The notes under the pieces were generated by a model. The model saw only the letters and a program-made list of their open reading frames with translations. It searched no databases and was not told where the DNA came from. From Warburgia ugandensis (lineage: Eukaryota; Streptophyta; Magnoliopsida; Canellales; Canellaceae), in contig CP141132.1 in NCBI GenBank assembly GCA_035236585.1, positions 81,210,880 through 81,274,879 of the forward strand: DNA of 64,000 nt, written 5' to 3'. The translations under genes and the position numbers were made by a program. The first letter of the stretch is position 1, and every line of letters begins with the position of its first letter. This document shows, one piece after another, positions 35,301-46,997 of this stretch.

Positions 35301-38300
35301 CCGAATGTCATCTATGGGCAGGTGTCTATCATATCACAAAATCATCACATCATAATCTCAGAAGGTGGGTGGCCGGCCCTATCCCTCCTAGCATAACGCC
35401 CACCAGGCGAGAACACCCGTCATCAAATATAAAACACGGAAATCATATGTATATGCTAAAACACAAGAGCACTTATAGCTTGCAATCCCCAAGACATGCC
35501 CCTCATCTTGGGGTTAGCCTATAAAAGGACCAACTAATAAGCTTCTATTCTCATTTCTATGTAAATCTATGCATTTTCTATATATATAATAAGAAATAAG
35601 TCTCAAATTAAGCATAACTAATTTATATCATGCTTGTAAAAGCATTTGAAATAAGTTTATTCTGTAAAAGATTTCAATTTGGAATAACCATCCTGTACTC
35701 AATGTCGCATGAAATCCACGGTAAATAATAATTGCAATTTAAAACACAATCACACATGATGCTATGTTTAAACATGGTTTAAAAATCAAGGCAAAACATT
35801 AGTTGTCGTCACCTACCTCAGTGTGAGACTACTAGCTTGCTAATAACTCCCTTTAACTGGTATATTCAAGTGCACCTGTACATGTCACATTACTATTTTA
35901 ATATTTTTCTAAAGAAAAAGTGGTCATTTCTAAGTTTTTTAAGTTAAAACTAGGTCCGCGTCGTCAATACGATTACAACGCCTCTTTCGAATCGTGATTT
36001 GGACCTCTCTAGTTCCCAGAAATCAAGTTTTAGTGAAAATTACCCTCAAATGGGGCCTGCCGGACCACCATAAGGTGGTTTATACCGGCGGCTCCCTTTT
36101 CCGCCGGTTTACACCGGCTTATACCGGCGCCACGAAGACGCACCACCACGAAGACGCTGCACGGGGCGCGTGTCGTGCGTCTTCGGCACCGTAACGCACG
36201 CCACGTGCGTCACGGTCGCCAGGACGCGCAGCGTCCCGGCCCCACCGCGACCGCCTATTGGCGCCTTCTCACACGCCCGCGACGCCGCGCACGCGTGCGA
36301 CGATGACGTCGTCCCCTGTGCGTCCCCGAGTGCGTCTTGGCGTCAGCGCTAGGGCGCCGACGCTGTTGACGACGCCGGAGAAGATGACAGGATTCTGATA
36401 GTCTCTGGCGGAGCTACAAAGCTCCGTTTTGCGTGATTTTTGCGTGATTTTCTTCAGAATGCTCTCTAGAATCCATTTATGCCCTCCTTTTGCACTGATT
36501 TTGTCAAAAACCACGGTTTTTAAACGATTTTTTTCAAGTTCCTAAAATCATCCTTAGGTACTGGTTTTTGCGTTTTTTGAAGAAATCCACTGTTGGATCA
36601 CTCCTAAATTTAAAGGGTTTGCTCTTGGGTCTCTTGTGCGCTAGTTGGACGGTGCGATTTCCAAACGGACGAGGTTTGATCCGTGAAATCACACTCCAAC
36701 AGTAGCATGTACATAGTTCCTAAAAATTCAATTTTTTTCCTAATTTTTTTTATAATGTTTTTCTAATTATTTTTCTATTTAATAAATACGGGAAAACGGA
36801 GTTTTGAGGCTTACCTTGCACCTAGCCATGGTTGCTCGTGTTGCCGGGGTTCCACTCGCCGGAAAAATCAAAGCTTTGCAGGGCTAGGGTTCTGAGTGAA
36901 AACTCGGAGAAACGCTTAAAGTGGAGCGTTTTGGCTATTAGGGAAGCCTAGATATAGGGTTTAGAGTCCTAGGGGAAGAGAAACTCTTCCCCACACGTCT
37001 CTTTCCACGTCTCTCCGGCGATTTCGCCGGACTGGTAGAGACGTGTGGAAGACAGGGGTGCCGTTATCAATTTGGACTCCTGTGTAACACGTCTCTGTCA
37101 AAAGACCAAAATGCCCTTACAACTTCGACGGCTCATAACTCCCTCGTTTGAGCTCCGTTTTTCGCATTCTTGGTGGCGTTGGACTCGTGTCGACGAGCAC
37201 TTTCTAATTCTTATGTTTTCAGGAAAAAATTTCATCTATAAATTTTTATTTTAATTTATTTAATAATTTCTTATTTTATCTTACAAATTAAGGATATTAC
37301 ATTTTCTTTTTTTAATATTTATCTACAATACTTTCTTGCCCAAGCCTGTGGTTCCATACCATCCCATAACCAGGTCATAATCTGGTGCATTTCTTTCAGC
37401 CATCATCATACTTAGTATCAGACTCCTTCAGTTGCATGCAAGACTGAAACTTTCACTTTCCACCTGCTGAAGAGCATATCCTGCAGATTGAACCGAGAGG
37501 AGACAGTTTGCAAAACCTGTCTCACTGGTTTTTAGTTGTGTTGTTGACCATGGTGTTGGATAGAATAGGTTGCTTTTGCTGGTGACTAGAAACAAACACA
37601 TATAAGATACCAAACATAGATAACAATAGAGTTTAGTGTACTTCACATCCACAAAAAAAGGATGCAGTAAATAGGAAAGAATAGAAACCAATGAACAAAA
37701 ACAGAAAAAGAAGGAAACCAGTAAAGACTCAGTGAGTTGGTCATATCGTGATGGCAAAACAATCTATAGTCTCTACAAATATGACAGCATATGGTCCTCA
37801 TTTGAAGGACAGTAACTCTTGATATTTGACATATACGAGGAGCAGTGATCATCTAATCCACAAGAATCTTGTGTAGCCAACACAAGCAATACAATGACCT
37901 TTTTCCTATGACGCATTGCCTCATTAATTTATCTCCAGAAGAACCTTTGATGGAGACCATCGTTCCACGTTTTTTTATTTATTTAATGTTATGGTAAGTT
38001 TAGTTTACTTGGGATATTTACCACTAAGGTTATTAAGCTTCTTACTGTGTTGTGACTTAAGTAGGGGTAATTTTATCTTTTCTCTAGATTAGGGTTAGAT
38101 GTCCCCAATTTATTATTTTTATTTTTTTTTCTCTCTTTTGTGCAAGTAATTTTTTGATGAATAATGAATGAAAATTTTGTTAGACTTGCTGGATTCCTCG
38201 TTCTACCTTCCTTCCTGTGGGCATGAAGCTGCGTTTAGTTCAAGGCTGAATCACTATTGTTTCATCCTATTCTATAAGTCAGTACTTTTCTACCTTGCCT

Positions 38301-40406
38301 TTTAAAGGACAATTTCTGACTTGCATGTGGTTACGTGATTTGCCTCGGTAATAATTTAGAATTCTTATCCTGCATAAAATTCCTAAACCCTAGATCCAAA
38401 GCTTAATCAAGACCATTCATCAATTAGAGGAACAATCTGGATTGAAATTTCAATCTTACCTTAATCAGGAGAGATCTAGGGCAGCATGCAGATCATGAAA
38501 CTTATTGTAGGTATTCATGCTAATGAAGACTGATTTTCTGCATGTTAAGGTGCTCGTCGTAGTTTAATTTATGTTTTCTTATTTGGGTTAATTATGATCT
38601 GATCTCAGTATATAGATTAGGTTATTTTGCATGATGTCCTGCATCAACCTTCAATCTCATATTCAAGCACTAAGCAAGCATACAGAATCCTATGTGTTTA
38701 CTGTGTGTAAATTATGACAATCAAAGTCTTAGCAGAAGACGTAGTCAAGGGAAGCAGAAATGAAGGATGGATCTAATCTACGTGTTTATGGAAAAAGTAT
38801 GTTTCAGTTTCTCACATAAAGAGATCAGGCCGTGGCTCTGTTGAACCTTGCAGAGATACATATTAAATGGAGAGAAACTGTTTAAATCCTAGAAGCAAGA
38901 AATAGGAAAAAGAACAAGAACACAAACAGAAGGAACACTAGAATATAATTCATGAGGTTTAGAAACTCACCTTCACATCTTAATGGAGATCCGTAATATG
39001 CCATTACACATTAACTCTAAAAGAAGAAAAAATAAAATTAGAAATAGGGTCCACAAATTGGAAAAACATCTTTCATGTTTACAATTGAGACACTTCATTT
39101 ATCATCTTTTGGAATTGGGAAATCTTACCTTGAGGTCACGGGTTCAAAGTGTGGAATCAGCCTCTTGCAAAAATGCAAGGTAAGGCTGCCTACTTTAGGC
39201 CATTGTGGCCTGCCCCTTCCCCGGACCCTGCATAGGAGGGAGCTTCGTGCACCGGGGCTGCCCTTTTTTTAGCTGCAAATCAGAAAGAACTAGTTTGCAG
39301 TCTTTGAATATATGGTGGTTTAAATATATGATTGTAATTTGGTGGGATTTTGGGGAAAGTCAAGATGTTTGAAGGTATTTAGGCGTTAGCCAGAGAGCTT
39401 CAGTTTCTCGATGCTTTAAATATTCCAAACATTGAACATTCCAAACATTGACATTTTGAGGAGGTCTGCCCTAAAACGTGATGGATAACATATGGATACT
39501 TGTCCAAGTTTTTCTTTCTCGTTTGAGCATATCATCAAACCTTTATGACCCCTTCTTTTCTTTTTATTTTGGGAAGAATTTCATTTGAAGGGAGATACAT
39601 AAACAAGAAGAGGGGAAGTGCCTAGAACAATAGCTAGATGCCCAAAGAAAACGAGAAAGCTGTGGAAAATAGCAGCCATAAAAAGCTTCAAATCACCCAT
39701 ATAAAGATCTTTATTTTCTGGAGCGTGCCTTCCCATACTGTCTCGCTAATGCTTCTAAGGACATATTTGAGCGGGCCTTGTTTTGTCATCTTAGTCCACA
39801 CGATGCTATAGACTGGGAGCCTTGGGTAGATCTCTAAGGGAGTGCTTCATGCTTCTTTGGATATTTGATGAGGTTTTCCTGAAATCATAATCTTCATAAC
39901 AATGTTAGCACCTTATAGTCTGAAGCATCCTTGTGACTGATCTTTGCTGTATTGCAAACTTTGAAGACAGACCCATTCTCTTTCCTGTCCATATCCATCA
40001 CTGCATACTTTTCTGCTCATTGTGCTTGCGCGTGAGTGGCTCCTTCTGTTTGTTATTCACTGTATTATGCATGACTTTGTCAAGCCTGTCAAGTGCCCAA
40101 CAATTAACCTTCTGGGCTTTCTTGGAATTGCTTTGAGCTCACATATCTTCTGCTTCTGTTTCAAGATTTTTCTCTCGTTTTACTGGAACAGGCAAACCCT
40201 CTTACTATCACTTTGAGATACCAGTATCTAGTTGCATTCTCTCTATAAGCATCATGCAACGTACTTCCATAGTTATGCCGGTGTTTGTGTGCCTCTCATT
40301 CCAGTCTCCTCCTTTTTGGTTGTATTTGTTCACGTTCCTTTATATTTCCTGAATTTCTTCTAATTCTAATTTTGTATTTCTTTCAGGCAATTCAATGCCT
40401 TTATGA
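32372..40406 (+). CDS. NUCLEAR FUSION DEFECTIVE 6-like organelle protein
   Basis: Exons 32372-32517, 32620-32738 and 40387-40406 join in frame (AG/A and G/GC) to a 94-residue protein, the usual size of the family. The N-terminus (MSASIRLLARVSSSARSPSL) is Arg/Ser-rich like a mitochondrial or plastid transit peptide. The conserved family core is MMPLHSAIASARLKSVL...SQSWGLIPQ, and the last exon supplies GNSMPL before TGA, matching the G-x-S-M-P-L ending typical of these proteins. NFD6 of Arabidopsis is needed for polar nuclear fusion and gametophyte development; its biochemical role is unknown. The last intron is about 7.65 kb and contains a 3-kb solo LTR and an Au SINE. If exon 3 were skipped and intron 2 retained, the frame would continue TEFSEFLFIYL... 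to a stop, so an alternative C-terminus is possible. Confidence 0.88.
34300..37301 (-). mobile_element. Solo LTR of about 3 kb (Gypsy-like), in the NFD6-like intron
   Basis: On the minus strand the element begins TGTAATATCC (37301 downward) and ends GAGGTGTTACCA at 34300, the short inverted TG...CA termini common to plant LTRs. No gag, pol or second LTR is present. Both sides are T-rich (ttttc-type flanks), so a 5-bp target duplication cannot be judged. The core at about 36000-36400 is strikingly GC- and CpG-rich. A length near 3 kb is within the range of Tekay/Del-type LTRs, but the family is not proven. Confidence 0.62.
37302..39127 (+). other. Remainder of the NFD6-like last intron
   Basis: AT-rich intronic DNA without recognisable exon, RNA or element. 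Open frames here are short and unlike any family. Confidence 0.5.
39128..39272 (+). mobile_element. Au SINE, 5'-truncated, in the NFD6-like intron
   Basis: Plus orientation from the B-box region (ccttgaggtcacgggttcaa) through gcaaggtaaggctgcctact to gcttcgtgcaccggggctgc and a T run. The A-box part is absent. It is close in sequence to the nested copy at 50521-50692. No target duplication was recognised. Confidence 0.88.
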
Positions 40407-41059
40407 CATGGAATGGTCATTACCATTGCTCGATGCTTCGCAGATCTCCATGTTTGTTAGAGAAGACATGAACTGTTCTGCACCTTGGTTTGGCTTCAAG
40501 AACTAAGAAATGAACTTTTCAAGAATTTTCAAATGTCTTAGTGAAGCTGCTTTTGGAGTTTTCATTTGCAATCTGTGTTCCTTTGCTCTTAATGTTCAAC
40601 AACCCTGATGACAGCTACTTGGAAATAAATTTTCTTTGCAAGAATCATGGTTACTGGGGCTAAAGAATTGAGCAAGTGCTCTATTTCACATGAACAATGA
40701 TGGTTCATGTTAGAGACAGAGCTCAGATTTTGTGGAAATTGAGCAGTGATAAGTTGGGAAAATGCATGGTTCCAAAGTAGAACAACTTACAGCACTGCAT
40801 TTGCCTGCGATCATGGTAGAACTGTGGTTATTTTTGCGCATATATAGCAAGCTAAATGCAAAATGCACGTTAAAAGCAGAAGTAAAACGCACTGATATGG
40901 TTTTGGTGTGACCAGTGCTCGGTTGGCGCAGACAGAAAGCGCGGCTACATTTTGCATTACAGCTGTTACTGGCGCTTTGTTTAGGCCCTCTGTTGGCAAA
41001 TTTTGTTGTTTTAATTGGATTCACCAAAACTTGCTTGCCTAAGTCATCATCATTAGTGG
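40407..41059 (+). other. 3' UTR of the NFD6-like gene and spacer
   Basis: The stretch after the TGA continues an exon-like region that probably forms the 3' UTR, with aataaa-like sequence near 40625. Nothing else is supported. Confidence 0.45.
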
Positions 41060-42575
41060 TAAAATAGAGCTCTTCCTTTATTCATTCAGCACTTTCTTTG
41101 ATTTTATAATCCTGTTAAACAATTTTGTCAACTAAACTACTCCAATATCTCTCATATGCTTCCAAACCTCAATTGGTATACCATCAGGCTCTAAGGCCTT
41201 TCTTGATTTCATCCTTTTCAAGGCTTTTTACATTTCATATGTTCTAATCTTACGGTCATATTTATAATGTTCAATGTTATTTGGGTTTAAAATACTTTCA
41301 ATTCCTATATTCGTAGAGCATTTGTTATTCAGCAATTTTTTAAAGTAACATTCTCACTTTTCTTTGATCTTGTCATCGTTAACTAGTACCATTTGGTTGT
41401 TATTTCTTTCTTATGCACTCAACATAGTTTAAGTCTTTGCACTTCTGTTCTTTACAAGTTTAAAACATCTTTCTCACATTTTCTTAATTTTAAGGTATTA
41501 TAGAGATCATCATATGCCTTGAGTTTAGTTCTTACTATTCTCTTAGCAATATTTTTAATATTCTTATATTGCTCAAGGTTTTCATTGTTTTTAGTCCTTT
41601 GTTATGCTTTAAAATACACTAGTTTTTCTTTAATAATTTTTACACTTTTTCACTCCACCTTCAAGTTTCCTTTATTGATCGTCTTTTACCTTTAAATACT
41701 TATAAGACATCTTTTTCTACCTATTTAATGGACTCAGTCATATTAATCCATGTGGTATTTATTTTTGTTTCATTGTTCCAATTTTCTTCTACCGTCAACT
41801 TGTTTTGTGAGTAATGTTATTATATTCCCTTTTAAGTTCTACAACTTTAACTTTTAGACACATTAATTTTATTTTCTTTTTTTTATCTTTTAATGTATAT
41901 ATTCATAACCATTAATCTATTTTATTGGGTTAAATTCTCATCGGATATCACATTATAATCCTTACACATTGACCTTTCAATATTCCTAAGTATAAAAATG
42001 TCTATTTGACTTTTATATAGTCCACTTTTAAAAGTTATTCAGTGTTTATCTTTCTTCTTAAATAATGTGTTGTAAGGTTATGTAACTAAGCAAAATTGAA
42101 GATAGCTTATTCCATCTCATTTTCGTTCTTTAAACCTATATACTTCATGTATCCTATCATATCCTTCTTCTTCTTTTTTTCACATTATCATTTAAAATTA
42201 CTCCTATAAATATTTCTTCTACATTGAAAATTTCTTATATGACCCTCTTTTGATCCTATCTTCTAACACTACTTGTGGTGCGTATACACTTATAATATTT
42301 ATGATATTCTCTCCTAAAACAAGTTTTATATTATAATTTTATCATTAGTTCTTTAACTTTTATAACTTTATTTTTTAATTTTTATCCACCACCATCCTTT
42401 CTACATAATAGAATTTAGGTATTATACCTATAGATTTGCTCTAGTTTTAGCCCTTTACTCTTGGTTTCTTGGATTCAAGCAATGTTGACTCTCTTGCATT
42501 TTATTGCATCCACTAACTCTGAACTCTTGCTTATCAATGTGTATATATTCTATGTAGCGATATGAATCTTATTCT
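41060..42575 (-). mobile_element. RTE LINE remnant (endonuclease to early RT)
   Basis: Minus orientation and highly decayed. The right end matches the endonuclease start of the LINE at 48600 (complement of catcgctacatggaatatag and agagtttggagttagtag). The middle matches the linker (complement of ttctttaagagaatagtaag). The left end matches the RT block around DGIPIEVWK and stops at a segment homologous to about 50160. It lacks the 3' half of the element, unlike normal 5' truncation. Confidence 0.75.
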
Positions 42576-42764
42576 CTTGAGCTACCCTATTTACCTAAGC
42601 ACTTCTTAACTCCTATAACTTTAACATATGCCTACTTTATATTACACCTGGGTAATACAGCACGATGCTTACCAGCCATTACACCCATGTGTCACGTATC
42701 TTCAATTTGCCTCTCCTCTCTTACATCAAAACGTTTGTAACAACATTTTCCCAGGCCTACGGTT

Positions 42765-43042
42765 GCCCCTGTCGGATCCCAATTCATCTTGGAGGTCGGC
42801 GACGATAACGCGAGCTCCATTACGGGAGAACAATCTTGCAGACGCCTCGCCGATGCCGCTGCCTGCCCGGTAGTGATGCCCACCTTACCTTCCAACCTTT
42901 GTAAAATCGAAGAAAGACTACGGAAATAGCAAGCGATATATCCACGTAAAATGAATCTTGCATTGAAGAGAAGGAAATGAAATTTGCTTTCATGCAAACT
43001 TCCGTAGACCAGAGATTGCCGTTTTCGTTCTATACATGCCAT
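42765..43042 (-). pseudogene. Short-chain dehydrogenase/reductase first-exon fragment, frameshifted
   Basis: The minus strand from 43042 reads MACIERKRQSL... to QRLEGKVGITTG. After a one-base frame change near the glycine loop it continues GSGIGEASARLFSRNGARVI then VADLQDELGSD. This is the N-terminal Rossmann segment (TGxxxGIG) of an SDR110C-type enzyme (secoisolariciresinol dehydrogenase-like). Similarity ends at about 42765, and no further exons are visible on either side. The local GC content is higher than its surroundings, as expected for a captured or relict exon. Confidence 0.72.
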
Positions 43043-43049
43043 ATCATGA

Positions 43050-43828
43050 ATGAGTGACTGCAGCTAATATCGGTAAAGTTCAGATCTGTTTCCATCCGAT
43101 TTTCTGATGATATTATCATTTGCAGCCGTTAGGCAACTTCGTGGGATTTCAGATATAAGGAAAGAACAATCCTTGGAGAGATCTAGAGTCGTCGGAGGAA
43201 GAGAACATCACCTTGACTTACAGATCAAGGTAGTGGTTCTTCTCGGCAAGTGTGTAATGGAGAAGATAGAGGGAGACCACCCTCTTGCTTATGTCACCGG
43301 AGAGAAGAGGCTAACCCAGATCTAGTGAGGCAAATCTAAGGATTCTCACAATCCAAATGTAGCTGTTTCTACGTGCGGCTTTAACACCTCAGATATTGAG
43401 AAATTACCTTCTTAAAATTCGGTGGAGAAGATTTGGCTGCGCTCGTCAGTTGTCCCTGGCTCACTGTAAATCTATTACCAATCTTTGATGGATTTTTCCC
43501 TACGCGCTTTAGAACCGATGATTCGACAGAAATTAGAGGAATGCTAGAGCAAAGGCCATAAATGGAGCTTAGCCAGAAGCGCCTAACATTTTGTATTAAG
43601 GGAGATAGCTTTGAATGATCTTATCCATTCATACACGTTTAGATAACTAGTCAATAAAAATCCACGATAATTGGTTGATTCCGGCATCATAAAAATTAAA
43701 AACTCTGTTTTTTGAGTTAATTTATACTGTTGTTATTCAAAGTTTTTAAATGTCTGTTTTTTGGGATAAGAAGTACAGTTATCCAGCATTCCCAATATAT
43801 AAGAGGCAAGATTACATGGTCCCAATAG
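43050..43828. other. Unassigned stretch next to the SDR fragment
   Basis: A plus-strand frame at about 43107-43325 (MILSFAAVRQLRGIS..., KVVVLLGKCVMEKIEGDH) is fairly rich in G and could be another gene relic, but I do not recognise it. Nothing else is supported. Confidence 0.3.
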
Positions 43829-44200
43829 AAGAGGAGGGACTACATCCCACATGAATCTTATTCTTTAATTTTCTCATGGCTTCATTTAGTTTTAAAGTTT
43901 TTAAATCTTTTCTTGCCACTTATGTCCATATTCTTTTGTGTCTTTCTCTTGCCCTTTTAGAGCCTTCTACTTGATTTAACTGGTGCCATTTTGGATCTCC
44001 TTTCGACATGTCCACACAATGTAAGTCTAATATCCCTCATCTTGTTACCTATTTGTGCTACTCCTAAGTTTCTTCTAATATTTTCATTCCTAATTCTACC
44101 CTTTCTTATCTTGCCACTCATCCGTTTAAACATCTTCATTTTCACGAGACTCATCCTATGAATATGGTGTTCCTTAACTGCCCAACACTCTAATCCATAG

Positions 44201-44314
44201 TGTTAGGATAAGTGTAATGGAGATGTGCATTTAGAGTTTTGTGTGACCGACAAGCCCCACTCAAACTAAAAAGAAAATTATATAGGATAACGATAAGACC
44301 GGCCATGCTCTATA
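44201..44314 (+). mobile_element. Inverted LINE segment
   Basis: Plus-strand sequence taatggagatgtgcattt... to ccggccatgctctata is LINE sequence in the opposite orientation to its surroundings. It is the very segment missing between ctaatccatag (44200) and gttccaaccc (44478). Its left border is tgttaggataagtg, the same as the LTR end. Confidence 0.8.
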
Positions 44315-44477
44315 TGATAGAATTTACATTGCTATTGAATTGATTGATTATCAAAAGGTAACACATATAAGTATTTATAGACATTACATGTTGATAAGCA
44401 CTGTATTTCCACTGTGATTGTAGCTGTAGATAATGATTTGTAATCCCGTGATTATAGTGATTATACTTATCCTAACA
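44315..44477 (-). mobile_element. Copia-like solo LTR, about 163 bp
   Basis: On the minus strand it begins TGTTAGGATAAGTATAAT and ends TTCTATCA (TG...CA), with a TATAAATA box in the middle. There is no internal domain. An LTR this short suggests a copia or TRIM element. Confidence 0.65.
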
Positions 44478-44811
44478 GTTCCAACCCACTTGCATTCTCT
44501 GAGTAACCTCTCTCTCAATCTCTTCACTCTCATTAATTATTGATCCTAAGTATCGAAAGTGGTCTTTTACGGGAACTTCCTATTTATCAATCTTAACTAG
44601 TATTCCACTCCTACTACTCGCCCTGCTAAAATTACATTCCATATATTCTGACTTAGTTTGACTGATTTTAAATCATTTAAATTCTAATACTTCTCTCCAT
44701 AACTCTAGCTCTGTGTTTACGCCTTCTCTTGTCTCAATAATTAAGATTATATCATTTGCAAATAGCATGCACAATGGAATCTCCTCATTAAGAGGCAGGA
44801 CTACATGCCCA

Positions 44812-45610
44812 TTTTTCATGCATGATAAAATATTCATTTTGTTAGGAATTGGTTAGATAGGCTAGACAACAAAGTTTTATGCCAATTGCCATTTTCAGCC
44901 TATGTTTTTGTTGGTCAAAACTTACAACCATTCATTTCCATTATTTTTTGTAAAGACTAGAAACAAGTGATTAAGATCATCCAAACACATTTATTTCTTC
45001 TGTAGTACCTCTTTTGATATGCACGTGTTATCTAACTATTTTTAACATTCTAAATATAAGAAATGGCTTAGATCTACGAAAAGTTTTATCATACATTGAA
45101 TGGTTTCATCATGTACTCCTTCCTCTCTTCTTAAGCGTGTACTCTTGCGGGACGTTCAATTTTGTCTTTTTGTGAATATCCAACATTATCATACTAATAT
45201 ATTTTGATATTTTGGGATATTATAACGTTCGCATTTTGGAATAAATTGGTAGTAAATTATGACCAGAATAATGTTTTTGCCAATAATATTAACCTTGACT
45301 TGCCTAAAAAATAATAAATTATTACGCTTTGTGGGCTTGAGGGTTCAATAAGACCTGTTAACAACGCTTAAATCAGCATGGTTAGCAAACACATTATCTA
45401 GAAAGGGGCATTGCATTAGAGCATGAGTACATAAAATTACACAGATGTTGAAATGGTCCCGTTGGCTTGATGTTTTAGTCCAACAATGCATCAACGATCA
45501 AGGTGGGAGCTATAAGGACAATAGTTTAGATCAATGGCTAGGTAGGGTGACACGTCAAAAAATTAGATAGAATGTCTAACTAGAGAAATGCTAAATTGAT
45601 GGCATTATGA
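44812..45610. other. AT-rich spacer, nothing recognised
   Basis: No coding, RNA or bounded element signal. Confidence 0.5.
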
Positions 45611-45878
45611 GGGGTGGTCTAGCGATCATAACTTTTGTAGCCTCCTTTTGCATGATCAAAATCATTCACCTCATTTTTTTTTAATTAAAAAATCACGTGT
45701 TATTAATGAAATTTCAACATTATTTGTTTCTGAACACAATTTATCAAATGCATTTTAGATGCTGAATCATCCAAATCACATGTCTTTTCATTTATGAGAC
45801 AACTTCAAGTGCAATGAGATGAATGAGTTGGATTACTTAAAGGTGAGCTCCAAAAAATTTGTTTGCTAGACTGCACCC
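45611..45878. mobile_element. MITE-like element, copy 2
   Basis: Left end ggggtggtctagcgatcata and the complement of right end tgctagactgcaccc form an inverted repeat. The interior matches 23998-24314 (ttgcatgatcaaaat, tgaacacaatttatcaaatg, gaatcatccaaatcac, gcaatgagatgaatgag). Confidence 0.7.
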
Positions 45879-46600
45879 ATACTATAGTCAATATAGCATT
45901 CCTCCCAAAAGCTATATCCTAACCATATGTTGGAATATGAAATGATATGTGGTTGAGATAAAATTAAGGCAGGGACCCATCTTTTTGCAAATTTTCAAGG
46001 ATCCAAACTGTTCATCTGATTCATACTCCACTTAAATAGCTCAAGTACCCAATCTCACATCTTTTAAATGCATTTGGGGATTTCATTATATTTAGGTTTT
46101 TATAATTGAAGGTGCATAACAGAAAATCTCTCGTTTAAAAGATTCTTATAAAATCAAGTCCTTCAACATATTTAAAAGATTCAAAATTTTGGTTGAATCA
46201 AATGAATGTTTAGAATCATTATATATATATAGGAGCAATAATTTCAATAAGAAGTTGCAGGTGCAAAGTACAAGTAATATGTTATTGGCTAGAAAAAAGA
46301 TTTTAAAAGTCATTTCCTTTATTTTCTATATTTTTTTAGTCAATCAAATGTCACCTATTTCTTGCATCTACATGAAATAACTAAAATTAAAATTAACATA
46401 CCATATATATATTAGGCGTGTTAGTAACAGCAAATTATTTATGTGTAAGCTGAAGCTAATATTTTATTGGTTGAGAAAAAATAAAAATATATCATTTGTT
46501 TTGTTTTTTTTCTGCTTTTTACTTTTTCACAAAAATATTAGTTGCTCCTTAAACTTGCAATAGTTTGCTCCCGTAAAACTCATATATTATTTTTTAGTGT
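45879..46600. other. AT-rich spacer
   Basis: Contains a block (acccaatctcacatctttta, about 46048) also seen near 9532, suggesting another dispersed repeat. No gene. Confidence 0.4.
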
Positions 46601-46615
46601 TGCACTGAATACTGT

Positions 46616-46700
46616 AAAAGGACAGTTTCGGTGCACAAAATTTTCGCCTACGCGAGAATAGGGAAAAGGTGGGCCACGATGGCCTAAAGTAAGCAGCCGA
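46616..46700 (-). mobile_element. Au SINE, 5'-truncated
   Basis: Only about 85 bp of the SINE 3' part (tttcggtgcacaaaattttc to gtaagcagcc). The flanks tgcactgaatactgt (46601) and tgcaacgaatacggt (46701) look like a target duplication with three mismatches, so this is an older insertion. Confidence 0.75.
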
Positions 46701-46715
46701 TGCAACGAATACGGT

Positions 46716-46997
46716 CTTGTTCACAAATAAGGAGGTTCTCATTTTCCGAGGACATTGGCTTGGGTATTCCTCCATTCTTGGTGGACGTGGGCTTAGTCAG
46801 TCTAACTTAACCTATACAATTCCATCACAATTGACAAACACCCTGCTCCTCACCCTCTTTCCCTATTTCTATTTCTGTCGAGTCTTAGAGGAAGGAGGAA
46901 GAACAACAAAATTCTAAACCGGATCAACTCCAGATTCACATCTCTACGCGTGCTCTCGATCGGTTGAGAGTAGCCTATGAACGAAAGATCTCGAAAG
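46716..46997 (+). promoter_or_regulatory. Probable promoter and non-coding first exon of the ARFRP1 gene
   Basis: A GACGTGG and overlapping TGGGCT motif (46785-46793) precede a CT-rich leader. A donor-like aaag/gtatatttcc lies at 46997/46998. No reading frame leads out of it, and the next plus-strand coding exon is ARFRP1 exon 1 at 52800. If spliced to it, the leader intron would be about 5.7 kb and contain the full-length LINE. This is an inference. Confidence 0.4.

Larger units (their letters stand above)
43850..44790 (-). mobile_element. RTE LINE remnant with internal rearrangement
   Basis: Minus orientation, from near the LINE 3' end (cacatgaatcttattc) to the RT YADD-box region (complement of gcatgctatttgcaaatgat at about 44755-44775). 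It is split at 44201-44477 by an inverted piece of itself plus a copia-like LTR. Similar sequences flank it: aagaggagggactacatccc (43829) and aagaggcaggactacatgcc (44790), perhaps an old target duplication. Confidence 0.8.

Noticed and set aside
35034-36352. Several plus-strand frames of 60-120 codons
   Set aside because: They lie in the solo LTR, mostly in its GC-rich core where stops are rare by composition, and resemble no gag or pol motif.
42628-42873. Plus-strand open frame of 81 codons
   Set aside because: It is the antisense shadow of the SDR exon fragment, which is supported by the TGxxxGIG pattern on the minus strand.
41060-44790. The two minus-strand LINE remnants as one rearranged element
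   Set aside because: On the minus strand the 3' half lies upstream of the 5' half, so a single simple insertion cannot give this order. Separate insertions are simpler.
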